Origin: an uncultured Collinsella sp.
Lineage (GTDB): Bacteria; Actinomycetota; Coriobacteriia; Coriobacteriales; Coriobacteriaceae
Reading direction: 5' to 3'
Length of the DNA: 64,000 nt
Assembly (NCBI GenBank): GCA_947507155.1
Contig: CANNOC010000004.1
Coordinates: forward strand, 45,445 to 109,444
Part shown: positions 42,697 through 50,992 of the stretch, in pieces
How positions within the stretch are numbered: the stretch's first letter is position 1
Layout of the letters: each line of letters starts with the position of its first letter
The notes under the pieces: generated by a model
Databases searched by the model: none
Told to the model about the DNA's origin: nothing
What the model saw: the letters and a program-made list of their open reading frames with translations, nothing else
Program-made: the position numbers and the translations under genes

Positions 42697-43239
42697 ATGG
42701 ACGACCTCGAAAAAGTTGAAACCATCCGCACCAAGTGCAACGTGAGCTACACCGATGCCAAGGCCGCGCTCGACGCCGCCGACGGTAACGTCTTGGATGC
42801 CATCATTTGGCTCGAGTCGCAGGGCAAGACCCAGACCACGTCGGCGCACGCCGCCACCGAGTCCGCGCCAGTCGATGAGCCCTCGGCCGAGATGGTCGCC
42901 GCGCAGGCCGCCTACGAAAAGTCGAGCGAAAAGACCGACTTCTCCAAGAAGATGGACAGCGTGTGGGAGTACCTCAAAAAGCTCTTCCGCCTGAGCCTGG
43001 ACACCAAGTTTATCGCCACGCGCCGCGATGCGATCATCCTCAACATCCCCATCCTGATCCCCATCGTCGCGCTGTTTGCTTGGGGCGCCACGATATGGCT
43101 GATGCTGATTGGCCTGTTCTTTGGCATGCGCTACCGCATCGACAGCGACGGCGACGTGCCCGGCAGCATCAACAACCTTATGAATCACGCCGCCGATGCC
43201 GCGGACGACATCAAACAAAATCTGAACGACGACAAGTAA
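42697..43239 (+). CDS. DUF4342 domain-containing protein
   Basis: 180 aa. The N-terminal ~45 residues are a UBA/EF-Ts-like fold (VETIRTKCNVSYTDAKAALDAADGNVLDAIIWLE), the type that starts DUF4342 proteins. An Ala/Ser/Glu linker follows, then a domain with one strong hydrophobic segment (about 120-147) that would anchor it in the membrane. Ribosome site GAAAGGATAGGTC precedes the ATG. It is 18 bp upstream of a response regulator, so it probably belongs to the same operon; its role in signalling is unknown. Confidence 0.8.
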   Translation: MDDLEKVETIRTKCNVSYTDAKAALDAADGNVLDAIIWLESQGKTQTTSAHAATESAPVDEPSAEMVAAQAAYEKSSEKTDFSKKMDSVWEYLKKLFRLSLDTKFIATRRDAIILNIPILIPIVALFAWGATIWLMLIGLFFGMRYRIDSDGDVPGSINNLMNHAADAADDIKQNLNDDK

Positions 43240-43257
43240 TCGCAGACGGGGGCACGC

Positions 43258-44043
43258 ATGGCACGGATCCTGATCGTAGAGGACGAGGAGAAAATCGCCC
43301 GCTTTGTGACGCTCGAGCTGGAGCACGAGGGCTACCAGGTGGAGCACGCCGCCGACGGCCGCACCGCCGTGGACCTGGCACTGGAGCGCGACTACGATCT
43401 GATTCTGCTCGATGTGCTGTTGCCGCAGCTCAACGGCATGGAGGTCCTGCGGCGTGTCCGCAAGCACAAGGACGTGCCGGTGATCATGGTCACCGCGCGC
43501 GATGCCGTGATGGATAAGGTTGCCGGGCTCGATGCCGGCGCCGACGACTACCTGACCAAGCCGTTTGCGATCGAGGAGCTGTTCGCACGGATCCGCGTGG
43601 CGCTGAAGCGCTCGGAGGCCGTGCGGGCGGCTTCGGGCGTTGGCGGCGCCGGGACTGGGGCGGGCGCGGCAGGTGGCGCGGGTGTCGGCGCCGCTGCGAT
43701 ACCCTCGGTCAGCGACTCGACCCAGGCTTCCACTTCGCCCTCCCCCGCCACGCTCGCCGTGAGCTCGGTCGTACTCGATCTCGACCGCCGCGAAGTCACG
43801 GTCGGCGGCTCGCCCATCGTGCTGACTGCCCGCGAGTTCGACGTTCTCGCCCTGCTTATGGCGCATGCCGGCACCGTGCTCACGCGCGAGCGCATCGCGC
43901 ACGAAGCGCTGGGCTACGAATACGTGGGCGACACCAACAACGTCGACGTGCACATTGCGCACCTGCGCGCCAAGATCGAAGACGCCGGCAGCGCCCGCAT
44001 CATCCAGACCGTGCGCGGGGTGGGCTATGTCTGCCGCGCGTAA
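43258..44043 (+). CDS. OmpR-family response regulator
   Basis: 261 aa. Receiver domain with acidic VEDEE (7-11), phosphoacceptor Asp52 in LLDVLLP and Lys101 in TKPFA; C-terminal winged helix ending VRGVGYVCRA. Between them lies an unusual ~45-residue Ala/Gly/Ser/Thr-rich linker (about 118-162) absent from most OmpR proteins. Its 3' end overlaps the kinase start by 17 bp. Confidence 0.92.
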   Translation: MARILIVEDEEKIARFVTLELEHEGYQVEHAADGRTAVDLALERDYDLILLDVLLPQLNGMEVLRRVRKHKDVPVIMVTARDAVMDKVAGLDAGADDYLTKPFAIEELFARIRVALKRSEAVRAASGVGGAGTGAGAAGGAGVGAAAIPSVSDSTQASTSPSPATLAVSSVVLDLDRREVTVGGSPIVLTAREFDVLALLMAHAGTVLTRERIAHEALGYEYVGDTNNVDVHIAHLRAKIEDAGSARIIQTVRGVGYVCRA

Positions 44044-45322
44044 CACCGAGGCCAAGCGCGTCACCTCCATCGCCCGCGCCATCAACTGGGGCTATATGTG
44101 GCGCCGCTTGATGAGCTACGTCTGGCTCGATCTGCTGCTGATGGTGATTGCGGCAGCGATCCTCGTCTATGGATACAACCAGACGCTGCCCGACAGCGCG
44201 TTTACTGCAGGCTGGATTCCCGGCGCCACCGTTCACGGCATGTCGCTGACGCCCGCGCGCGGCTGGGACCTGACAACGCTCACCTATACCGTCGAGCTTG
44301 CGCGTACCAGCAAGACCTTCCCCCTCACGCAGGACCTCGTCACGCTATGGCCTCTCTACCTTGTCGTTGTGGGTTGGCAGGTCATCAGCGTGCTCAACAT
44401 GCTCGGCGGCGCCCGCCGCGTACGCCGCACCATGGCACCGCTCAACGACTTGGCACTGCGCGTGGACGAGCTCGGCCGCATGCAGCTCGCCGGCGGCAAG
44501 ATGGAAACGCTGGAGCAGGCCATCGAGCGCGCAAGCGTCGACTCGCCGAGCGTCACCACCGGCGACGCCGACCTGGCGAGCATCGAGGTTGCACTCAACC
44601 GCCTGCTGCGCCAGATGCAAGAGGCCAAGCTGCAGCAGATGCGCTTTGTCAACGATGCAAGTCACGAGCTGCGCACGCCCATCGCGGTGATTCAGGGCTA
44701 CGTAAACATGCTCGACCGCTGGGGCAAAGACGACCCGGACGTGCTGACGGAGTCCATCGCGTCCCTTAAAGCCGAAAGCGAGCACATGCAGGAGCTCGTG
44801 GAGCAGCTGCTGTTTTTGGCGCGCGGCGATGCCGGGCGCACGGTCCTGCGGCGCGCGAATACCAACCTGGCCGCATTGGTCGGCGAGGTATGCGAGGAAT
44901 CGCAGATGATCGATACCGAGCACACGTATCGGCTGGCGTACGACACCACGCTTGCCAACGACCCGCGCTGCGACGCATCTGTCGACGTGGCGCTCGTGAA
45001 GCAGGCTCTGCGCGTGATCGTGCAAAACGCTGCCAAGTACTCGGACGCGGGAACGACCGTCACATTTGGCATAGCGCCCGATGCGGGCACGGGCGCGGTC
45101 GACATAGCCGTTGAAGACGAGGGCATCGGCATGAACCAGGAATCCGCAGCTCACGCGTTCGAGCGGTTCTACCGCGCCGACAACGCGCGCGATGCCGGCG
45201 CACAGGGTTCGGGCCTGGGGCTCGCTATCGCCAAGTGGATCGTCGACAGCCACGGCGGCGTCATCGGTGTGACCTCGGTCGAAGGGGTCGGCAGCCGCTT
45301 TACGATTCGCCTGCCGCGGTAG
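44027..45322 (+). CDS. Two-component sensor histidine kinase
   Basis: 431 aa from ATG 44027 inside the regulator's last codons. Two membrane segments (about 25-48 and 105-125) enclose a short ~60-residue extracellular sensor; a HAMP-like stretch follows. H-box DASHELRTPIAV with His213, N-box, G1 VEDEGIGM, F-box FERFYRADNAR and G2 GSGLGLAIAKWIV are complete. It pairs with the preceding OmpR protein. The signal is unknown; the shared operon with the DUF4342 membrane protein hints at an envelope cue (inference). Confidence 0.92.
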   Translation: MSAARNTEAKRVTSIARAINWGYMWRRLMSYVWLDLLLMVIAAAILVYGYNQTLPDSAFTAGWIPGATVHGMSLTPARGWDLTTLTYTVELARTSKTFPLTQDLVTLWPLYLVVVGWQVISVLNMLGGARRVRRTMAPLNDLALRVDELGRMQLAGGKMETLEQAIERASVDSPSVTTGDADLASIEVALNRLLRQMQEAKLQQMRFVNDASHELRTPIAVIQGYVNMLDRWGKDDPDVLTESIASLKAESEHMQELVEQLLFLARGDAGRTVLRRANTNLAALVGEVCEESQMIDTEHTYRLAYDTTLANDPRCDASVDVALVKQALRVIVQNAAKYSDAGTTVTFGIAPDAGTGAVDIAVEDEGIGMNQESAAHAFERFYRADNARDAGAQGSGLGLAIAKWIVDSHGGVIGVTSVEGVGSRFTIRLPR

Positions 45323-45340
45323 GAAGCCCCCTCGTGAATC

Positions 45341-45520
45341 GAGGTCTAATACTTTTCCGCGAAGTGAACGTCTGTTTTTGGACCCCTGAAGCATCCACAT
45401 TTTTCGTCGGCAAAATCGCAGGATTCTAGTATCGAAACCGCAGGAAACGACGCCCTTAAAGTGTCAATGCTTCGGGGATCCGATTTGTCTCGTTCACTTC
45501 TCGGAAAAGTATTAGACTTC
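45341..45520. mobile_element. MITE-like element, copy 2
   Basis: About 180 bp with the same terminal inverted repeats as the copy at 42268 (left end GAGGTCTAATACTTTTCC, right end complement with one changed base, GAAGTCTAATAC). It starts 18 bp after the kinase stop. The two copies, in the same orientation, bracket the DUF4342-regulator-kinase operon exactly. A minus-strand frame of about 50 codons stays open in both copies. Confidence 0.75.
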
Positions 45521-45561
45521 GGTTTTTTGACCGTTGCAAAAGTCAACCCCTCGGCATAAAT

Positions 45562-45595
45562 AAAGGGATAAGGCCATGCGGCCCTATCCCTTTTT
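45562..45595. terminator. Bidirectional terminator between the kinase and VOC genes
   Basis: AAAGGGATA-AGGCC pairs with GGCCC-TATCCCTTT over a 4-nt loop, with T5 on the plus side and A-rich DNA on the other. It serves the rightward kinase operon and the leftward VOC gene. Confidence 0.8.
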
Positions 45596-45617
45596 GCTAG
45601 CTATAGCAGCTTGTACG

Positions 45618-45992
45618 CTACTCGCGGCACAGGTGCACGGCAAAGCCGGCGAACTCGCGCTTAAAGTACACGAGCTTGGTGCTACCGTCGGGCAGCAGCG
45701 CGCGCGACTCCTCGTTGACCTCGAGCCCGCGCTCGGCAAACCACTTCTCGGCCGTATCAATGTCGTTGACGGCAAAGCCGATGTGGCCCTTGGTGCCACG
45801 ACCATTCTGCTTCATGACCTCGACCAGCGAATCGTTAAAGTACGAAACCGGGGTCTCGATAACGGGCAGACCCATCGTCGTCGAGAACAGCTCCGCGATC
45901 TCCAGGGCATCGACCGGGTCGGTGGCGTTGATGCCCACGTGAGCGACGCGCATGCCAAAGAGCTCGACCGGGTTGGCGTTCTGCTCACTCAT
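45618..45992 (-). CDS. VOC-family (glyoxalase/dioxygenase fold) protein
   Basis: 124 aa from ATG 45992. A single vicinal-oxygen-chelate module: the start MRVAHVGINATDP has the strand and metal-ligand His, the centre GHIGFAVNDIDTAEKWFAERG repeats it, and VYFKREFAGFAVHLCRE ends with the last strand. The substrate cannot be told. It lies 11 bp downstream of a PTS IIB gene; the pair suggests a sugar or sugar-derived aldehyde or epimer, but this is inference. Confidence 0.85.
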   Translation of the reverse strand: MSEQNANPVELFGMRVAHVGINATDPVDALEIAELFSTTMGLPVIETPVSYFNDSLVEVMKQNGRGTKGHIGFAVNDIDTAEKWFAERGLEVNEESRALLPDGSTKLVYFKREFAGFAVHLCRE

Positions 45993-46003
45993 ACAGTCAG
46001 CGC

Positions 46004-46291
46004 CTACTGAGCCATAACGTCGAGGACGGCCTTCTCGGCAGCGACGCGGTTCATGCCGGTCATGAAGGGCACGCCACTCACGTACGGGCAGGTGAGGCCC
46101 TCGGGGGCAACGGTGGTGGCGATCAGCAGGTCGGCGCCCTCGTCGCAGTAGTCCTTGGCCTCGGAGATGGCGCACTGCACAATCTCATACTTGCCGGCGT
46201 AACCGTTGGCGTCGAGCAGGGTGGCGACCTTCTGGGCAACGAGCGTGGAAGTAGCAGCGCCAGCACCGCAAGCCAAAACGATCTTCTTCAT
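46004..46291 (-). CDS. PTS sugar transporter subunit IIB (galactitol-like family)
   Basis: 95 aa, the full size for a free-standing IIB. The active-site Cys8 in KKIVLACGAGAATSTLVA is the residue that takes phosphate from IIA and hands it to the incoming sugar. The matching IIA and IIC genes are not here, so this IIB either works with distant components or has a regulatory role. A plain AAGGGAGAC ribosome site precedes it. Confidence 0.88.
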   Translation of the reverse strand: MKKIVLACGAGAATSTLVAQKVATLLDANGYAGKYEIVQCAISEAKDYCDEGADLLIATTVAPEGLTCPYVSGVPFMTGMNRVAAEKAVLDVMAQ

Positions 46292-46393
46292 AGGTAATGT
46301 CTCCCTTCATGGTTTACTTTAGGTAAGTGTACCGCAGCGAGCGATGGCACTCGGCCTCGATGAGCTTTTATGCCAGTTTGCTTTCGCGCTGCG

Positions 46394-46399
46394 TATAAT
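46394..46399 (+). promoter_or_regulatory. -10 element (TATAAT) of the tetratricopeptide-like gene
   Basis: A perfect TATAAT lies 56 bp before the ATG at 46455, in the gap between divergent genes; no good -35 is seen at standard spacing. Confidence 0.4.
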
Positions 46400-46454
46400 A
46401 CATCTAGTACATGTTGTCATACCGCTCGCTTTATGAGCGACTAAGGACCCTAAT

Positions 46455-47078
46455 ATGCCCGATTCTCGCACACTCTGGACCGCCGTCGTTATCATCTGCA
46501 TCGCCGTGTCGGTGTTCTTTAGCGTCAAAAAACGCACCACGTTTAAACGCCTGCAGCAGCTCATGGCCGCCAAGCAGTGGGACGAGTTCGATCGTTTGCT
46601 CGACGGCAAACTCACCAGCATGCTGTACCCGCGCTACAACCGCGACTACCTGCGCCTGAACTCCTATCTGCTGCGCGAGGACCATAAGCGCGCCGACGAG
46701 ATGTTCGACCTGCTGCTGGGACTCAACCTGCCCAAGATGCAGCGTGTCGACCTGGTCATTAAGGCCTTTAACTACTACGTTGGCCAGGAGGACCGCAAAA
46801 AGTCCAAGGAGCTGCTGCACGAGATCAAGGGCTTTGAGGGCGGTCAGGCCGAGGCAGTCGCACACGAGTGCCAGCTGATGTACGACACGATGATCCTCAA
46901 GCGCCACAACGATATTCCCGAGCTGGAGCGCATGCTCAAGGAGGCCGGTGACGACAAGGTCAAGAGCTGCCGCCTGGAATACCTGCTGGCCCTGCAGTAC
47001 CAAAACAAGGGTGACGAAGCCAAGTTCCAGGAGTTCCTGGAGAAGTCGGGCCAACACTCGATGGCCGTCAACGCGTAA
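46455..47078 (+). CDS. Hypothetical protein with N-terminal membrane anchor and TPR-like helices
   Basis: 207 aa. One hydrophobic segment (about 8-24) is followed by a basic KKRTTFKR and a series of paired helices (about 30-200) of TPR-like length and spacing (FDRLLDGKLTSMLY, ADEMFDLLLGLNL, SKELLHEIKGF, LERMLKEAGDD). It probably sits on the cytoplasmic face of the membrane and binds protein partners. It stands alone before tRNA-Leu, with AAGGAC as ribosome site. Confidence 0.7.
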   Translation: MPDSRTLWTAVVIICIAVSVFFSVKKRTTFKRLQQLMAAKQWDEFDRLLDGKLTSMLYPRYNRDYLRLNSYLLREDHKRADEMFDLLLGLNLPKMQRVDLVIKAFNYYVGQEDRKKSKELLHEIKGFEGGQAEAVAHECQLMYDTMILKRHNDIPELERMLKEAGDDKVKSCRLEYLLALQYQNKGDEAKFQEFLEKSGQHSMAVNA

Positions 47079-47109
47079 CGGACGGCTTGTGCTAGACTTC
47101 TAGTCTCAC

Positions 47110-47194
47110 GGGGGCGTGGCGGAATTGGCATACGCAGGAGACTTAAAATCTCTCGCCGCAAGGATTGTGGGTTCGAGTCCCACCGCCCCTACCA
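47110..47194 (+). tRNA. tRNA-Leu (anticodon UAA), CCA encoded
   Basis: An 85-nt cloverleaf: acceptor GGGGGCG with CGCCCCT, discriminator A, then encoded CCA. The D-arm is normal for class II. The anticodon arm GAGA-CTTAAAA-TCTC gives anticodon TAA, decoding UUA. A short variable arm follows, then T-arm GTGGGTTCGAGTCCCAC. A terminator follows at 47206. Confidence 0.93.
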
Positions 47195-47205
47195 TATGGA
47201 GCTTT

Positions 47206-47244
47206 CGAGCCCGTGTCCCCAAGGGATGCGGGCTTGTTTCTTTT
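47206..47244 (+). terminator. Terminator of tRNA-Leu
   Basis: AGCCCG pairs with CGGGCT around an inner CCC/GGG pair, followed by TGTTTCTTTT, directly after the tRNA. Confidence 0.7.
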
Positions 47245-47260
47245 AGATGCCGGTGGGACT

Positions 47261-47336
47261 CTAAGCTGCGGTGGAATAGATCCTGTTTATACCGTTTATC
47301 AGCTTATTTAGGAACTATTTCACCGCAACTCAGAGG
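47261..47336. repeat. Inverted repeat flanking an AT-rich core
   Basis: TGCGGTGGAATAG and CTATTTCACCGCA (one G:T mismatch in 13 bp) are separated by about 37 bp of AT-rich DNA, between the tRNA terminator and the convergent Ppx gene. It is too far from a T-run to be a plain terminator. It may be a mobile-element trace or a structured 3' end. Confidence 0.35.
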
Positions 47337-47343
47337 AAGACGG

Positions 47344-48345
47344 TTAAAGAGCGCTCAGGCTGGGGACCCAGGCGATGGTGGGGGTCGCGCCGTCGAGAAC
47401 CTCGTTGATGGTGGCGGCCATGCCGGCAAGCAGGCTGTTCTCGCTTACGGTGAGCGTGTCGTAGCCGCCGGCTCGCATGAGCTCGCGGATTACCACGGCG
47501 CCAGCCAAGATCACGCCCGCGCGTTTGGGCTGCACACCCGGTAGCGCGGCGATGCTGTCCGCGTCCAGCGTGGACATGCGCTCGATAGCGGCCGAGACCT
47601 GCTCCAGCGAAAGCTCGCGCAGGTGCACGAAGCTCGAATCATACGGCTCCAGCTCGTGGACCAGAGCCACCAGCGTAGTCACCGTGCCGCCCACTGCGAC
47701 CAAGCGTTCGGCGCGCTCAAAGTCGACAGGCAGACTCTCAAAGTAGCCCGCAAACTGCTCGTTTGCCCATGCGGCAGCGGCAGCAAGCTCGCCGTCCGCA
47801 GGCGGCAGCGCCGAGAAAAACCGCTCCGTCACACGGCGGCAGCCAATGTCCAGCGAGCGCGTCCCTTCTAGCGCAAAGACGCCACGCTCCGGCGCATAGA
47901 CGCCCGTCGCGAGCTCCGTGGATCCGCCACCCGAATCGGCAACAATAATGCGCTCGCCGGCAAAGTCGTGCGCCACGCCAAAAAACGTCAGGCGTGCCTC
48001 GACCTCGCCCGGAATCACCTGCGGTTCGAGCCCCAGCTCGCGCAGGCCGTCCAGCAGCAGGGCGGCATTGGACGCATCGCGCGCGGCACTCGTGCACGTG
48101 GTGCAGATGCACACGGCCCCAAAGGCATGCGCCTCGTCCACAAACATGCGACACGCGGCGAGCACACGCTCGACGGCCGCCTCGCAAAAGCGGCCCGTCG
48201 CGTCCACGCCCTCGCCCAAGTCGGTGATCTCGGTATGCTTGGACGATTCCACGATCGCCCCGGCCTCGACCTGCGCTAACACCAGTCGCGACGACACTGT
48301 TCCCAGGTCGATCGCGGCTACCTTATAGCGTTTGCAATCTGCCAT
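47344..48345 (-). CDS. Ppx/GppA family exopolyphosphatase/pppGpp phosphatase
   Basis: 333 aa, the short form lacking the C-terminal HD-like extension. The actin-like ATPase fold motifs are clear: phosphate-1 AAIDLGTVSSRLVLAQ, phosphate-2 IVADSGGGSTELA, and LVAVGGTVTTLVAL. It hydrolyses the terminal phosphate of polyphosphate and/or pppGpp in the cytosol. Start ATG 48345 with GGGGAGCC upstream; it lies 20 bp downstream of the DivIC-like gene, which in actinobacteria commonly neighbours ppx and eno. Confidence 0.93.
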   Translation of the reverse strand: MADCKRYKVAAIDLGTVSSRLVLAQVEAGAIVESSKHTEITDLGEGVDATGRFCEAAVERVLAACRMFVDEAHAFGAVCICTTCTSAARDASNAALLLDGLRELGLEPQVIPGEVEARLTFFGVAHDFAGERIIVADSGGGSTELATGVYAPERGVFALEGTRSLDIGCRRVTERFFSALPPADGELAAAAAWANEQFAGYFESLPVDFERAERLVAVGGTVTTLVALVHELEPYDSSFVHLRELSLEQVSAAIERMSTLDADSIAALPGVQPKRAGVILAGAVVIRELMRAGGYDTLTVSENSLLAGMAATINEVLDGATPTIAWVPSLSAL

Positions 48346-48365
48346 TGCAGGCTCCCCTCCGGGCG

Positions 48366-49127
48366 CTATTTGCCGTTGGACACGACCGTCTGGCCCTCGA
48401 CACCGTTAAACCCAAACAGCATGTCGAGCGCCTGGATGTACCACGGCGCGTCCTTACCGACGTCTTCGATTTCCTTGGCAACTTCGCTGGCCTTCTTGGC
48501 GTTCGACGACTTCTTGCTCGAAGACGAATCCGAATCGTCGTCCAGGCCCTGCACTTCAATTCTCTTCTCGCCGGGCATCACCAGGCCCAAGTCCTCGGAT
48601 GCCGCGTCCTTGATACCCTCCTCCGAGAGCAGCTTGTCGACGCTTTTCTGCAGCTCGTCGTTGTACTGCTGGCGAATCTCGACCTGCTTGGCCAAGATAT
48701 CGTTCGAGCGTTTGGCAACGTAGAGGTCGCGCACGGGAAAGTACAGGCTCACGAGCACCAGGACGACGACAATGCCAATAAACAGCCCGCGCTGGGGTCC
48801 ATGGGTAAAGTCGTAAATTGCCTTGACCGCTGCGTTGTCGTTGGCGTAGTGCATAAAGTCCGAGCCGGAAAGACGGCTTGAGGGACGGCGCGGCTTGTCG
48901 GACGCCTGGGTCGAAGGGCGCGACGCATGCTTGGAACGCGATGGGCGCACCGGACTATCCGAGGAACTATTTGGCTGAGCATTGGGATGCGAAGTCGCCG
49001 GCGAGCTATACCTGGAGCGATCAGCACCAGCATAACCAGACCCGCCAAGCTGTGCGGTACGCGCACGACGAGGCGACGGCTCGCGCGAACCGGCGGAATA
49101 ATACCTGTTGTCGTAAATCTGATCCAT
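48366..49127 (-). CDS. Septum formation initiator family protein (FtsB/DivIC-like)
   Basis: 253 aa from ATG 49127 (AAGGCGCAC upstream). A long disordered Ser/Arg/Pro-rich N-terminus (1-125) precedes a single membrane span (about 145-168, FIGIVVVLVLVSLYFPV) and an extracytoplasmic coiled coil (about 172-205) with the conserved E-x-x-A region KDAASEDLGLVMPGE. FtsB/DivIC proteins join FtsL and FtsQ in the divisome. The order eno - this - ppx, all leftward, matches the common actinobacterial arrangement. Confidence 0.88.
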   Translation of the reverse strand: MDQIYDNRYYSAGSREPSPRRARTAQLGGSGYAGADRSRYSSPATSHPNAQPNSSSDSPVRPSRSKHASRPSTQASDKPRRPSSRLSGSDFMHYANDNAAVKAIYDFTHGPQRGLFIGIVVVLVLVSLYFPVRDLYVAKRSNDILAKQVEIRQQYNDELQKSVDKLLSEEGIKDAASEDLGLVMPGEKRIEVQGLDDDSDSSSSKKSSNAKKASEVAKEIEDVGKDAPWYIQALDMLFGFNGVEGQTVVSNGK

Positions 49128-49216
49128 GTGCGCCTTGTGCGGTTGAGGTTTGTTTGCGCTAAGTCCTTTAGTTATAGCACGAGCGCCCGCACCGCCTTCG
49201 CCAGCCTTTGCTCGAC

Positions 49217-49252
49217 ATAAAAAAGGCGCTGAGCCGTATGGCCCAGCGCCCA
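49217..49252 (-). terminator. Terminator of eno
   Basis: On the minus strand GGCGCTGGGCC pairs with GGCTCAGCGCC, followed by TTTTTTAT. It separates eno from the DivIC-like gene 90 bp downstream. Confidence 0.85.
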
Positions 49253-49322
49253 TAGTTCTTTGCGGCATCCAGCCAAGGCGGGGAGGAACCGAGTCAGCCT
49301 CCCCCTCGCCAAATTCGCCCGT

Positions 49323-50624
<1,302 letters not shown>

Positions 50625-50809
50625 TCACTTGGAAACGGGTTGAATGCTTGGCGACGCGGCTTGCACGCTGCAGCGGCGCGCAGGTTCATAAGTTAGCCTT
50701 GTCGCACTTTTTGCATTATGCCCTAAGTTAGCCGAGGGATACATATGAATTGGAGAAATCATTCTTTGAGGCGCTTATTTTTGCACCGAGCATTCATCTC
50801 TAGAGGTCA

Positions 50810-50819
50810 CCCCCCCCCC
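50810..50819 (+). repeat. Homopolymeric C10 tract upstream of the DUF4143 ATPase gene
   Basis: Ten consecutive C within the 380-bp gap between divergent eno and the ATPase gene, which otherwise holds only AT-rich sequence and the three 33-bp-spaced repeats. Tracts of this length are slippage-prone. Confidence 0.6.
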
Positions 50820-50897
50820 ATTAAATTCTTCTATCGGCATACCGTCTTTACCTGGCTTGCGAATGAAAGAGCCAGTAATGTGCTTTTACATCGTGCA

Positions 50898-50982
50898 AAG
50901 TTCTGGATATCGTGCAATTTTAAGGGTCTGAAGTTCTGGATATCGTGCATAATCAGGTTATAAAAGTTCTGGATATCGTGCA
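50898..50982 (+). repeat. Three direct 19-bp repeats at an exact 33-bp period
   Basis: AAGTTCTGGATATCGTGCA occurs at 50898, 50931 and 50964 without mismatch; the 14-bp intervals differ. The last copy ends 10 bp before the ATG of the ATPase. A 33-bp period is close to three helical turns, so a protein bound to each copy would face the same side of the DNA. The GATATC centre is palindromic. Confidence 0.85.
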
Positions 50983-50992
50983 CGAGGTAGCC

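Noticed and set aside
42556..44085. 509-codon leftward open frame opposite DUF4342 and the response regulator
   Set aside because: Antisense shadow; the rightward genes have clear domains and ribosome sites.
47116..47544. 142-codon open frame running through the tRNA-Leu gene
   Set aside because: It overlaps a well-formed tRNA and its terminator and has no protein-like character.
50898..50982. Three spaced repeats considered as a CRISPR array
   Set aside because: Repeat 19 bp and interval 14 bp are too short, only three units, and they overlap a gene's promoter; no cas genes nearby.
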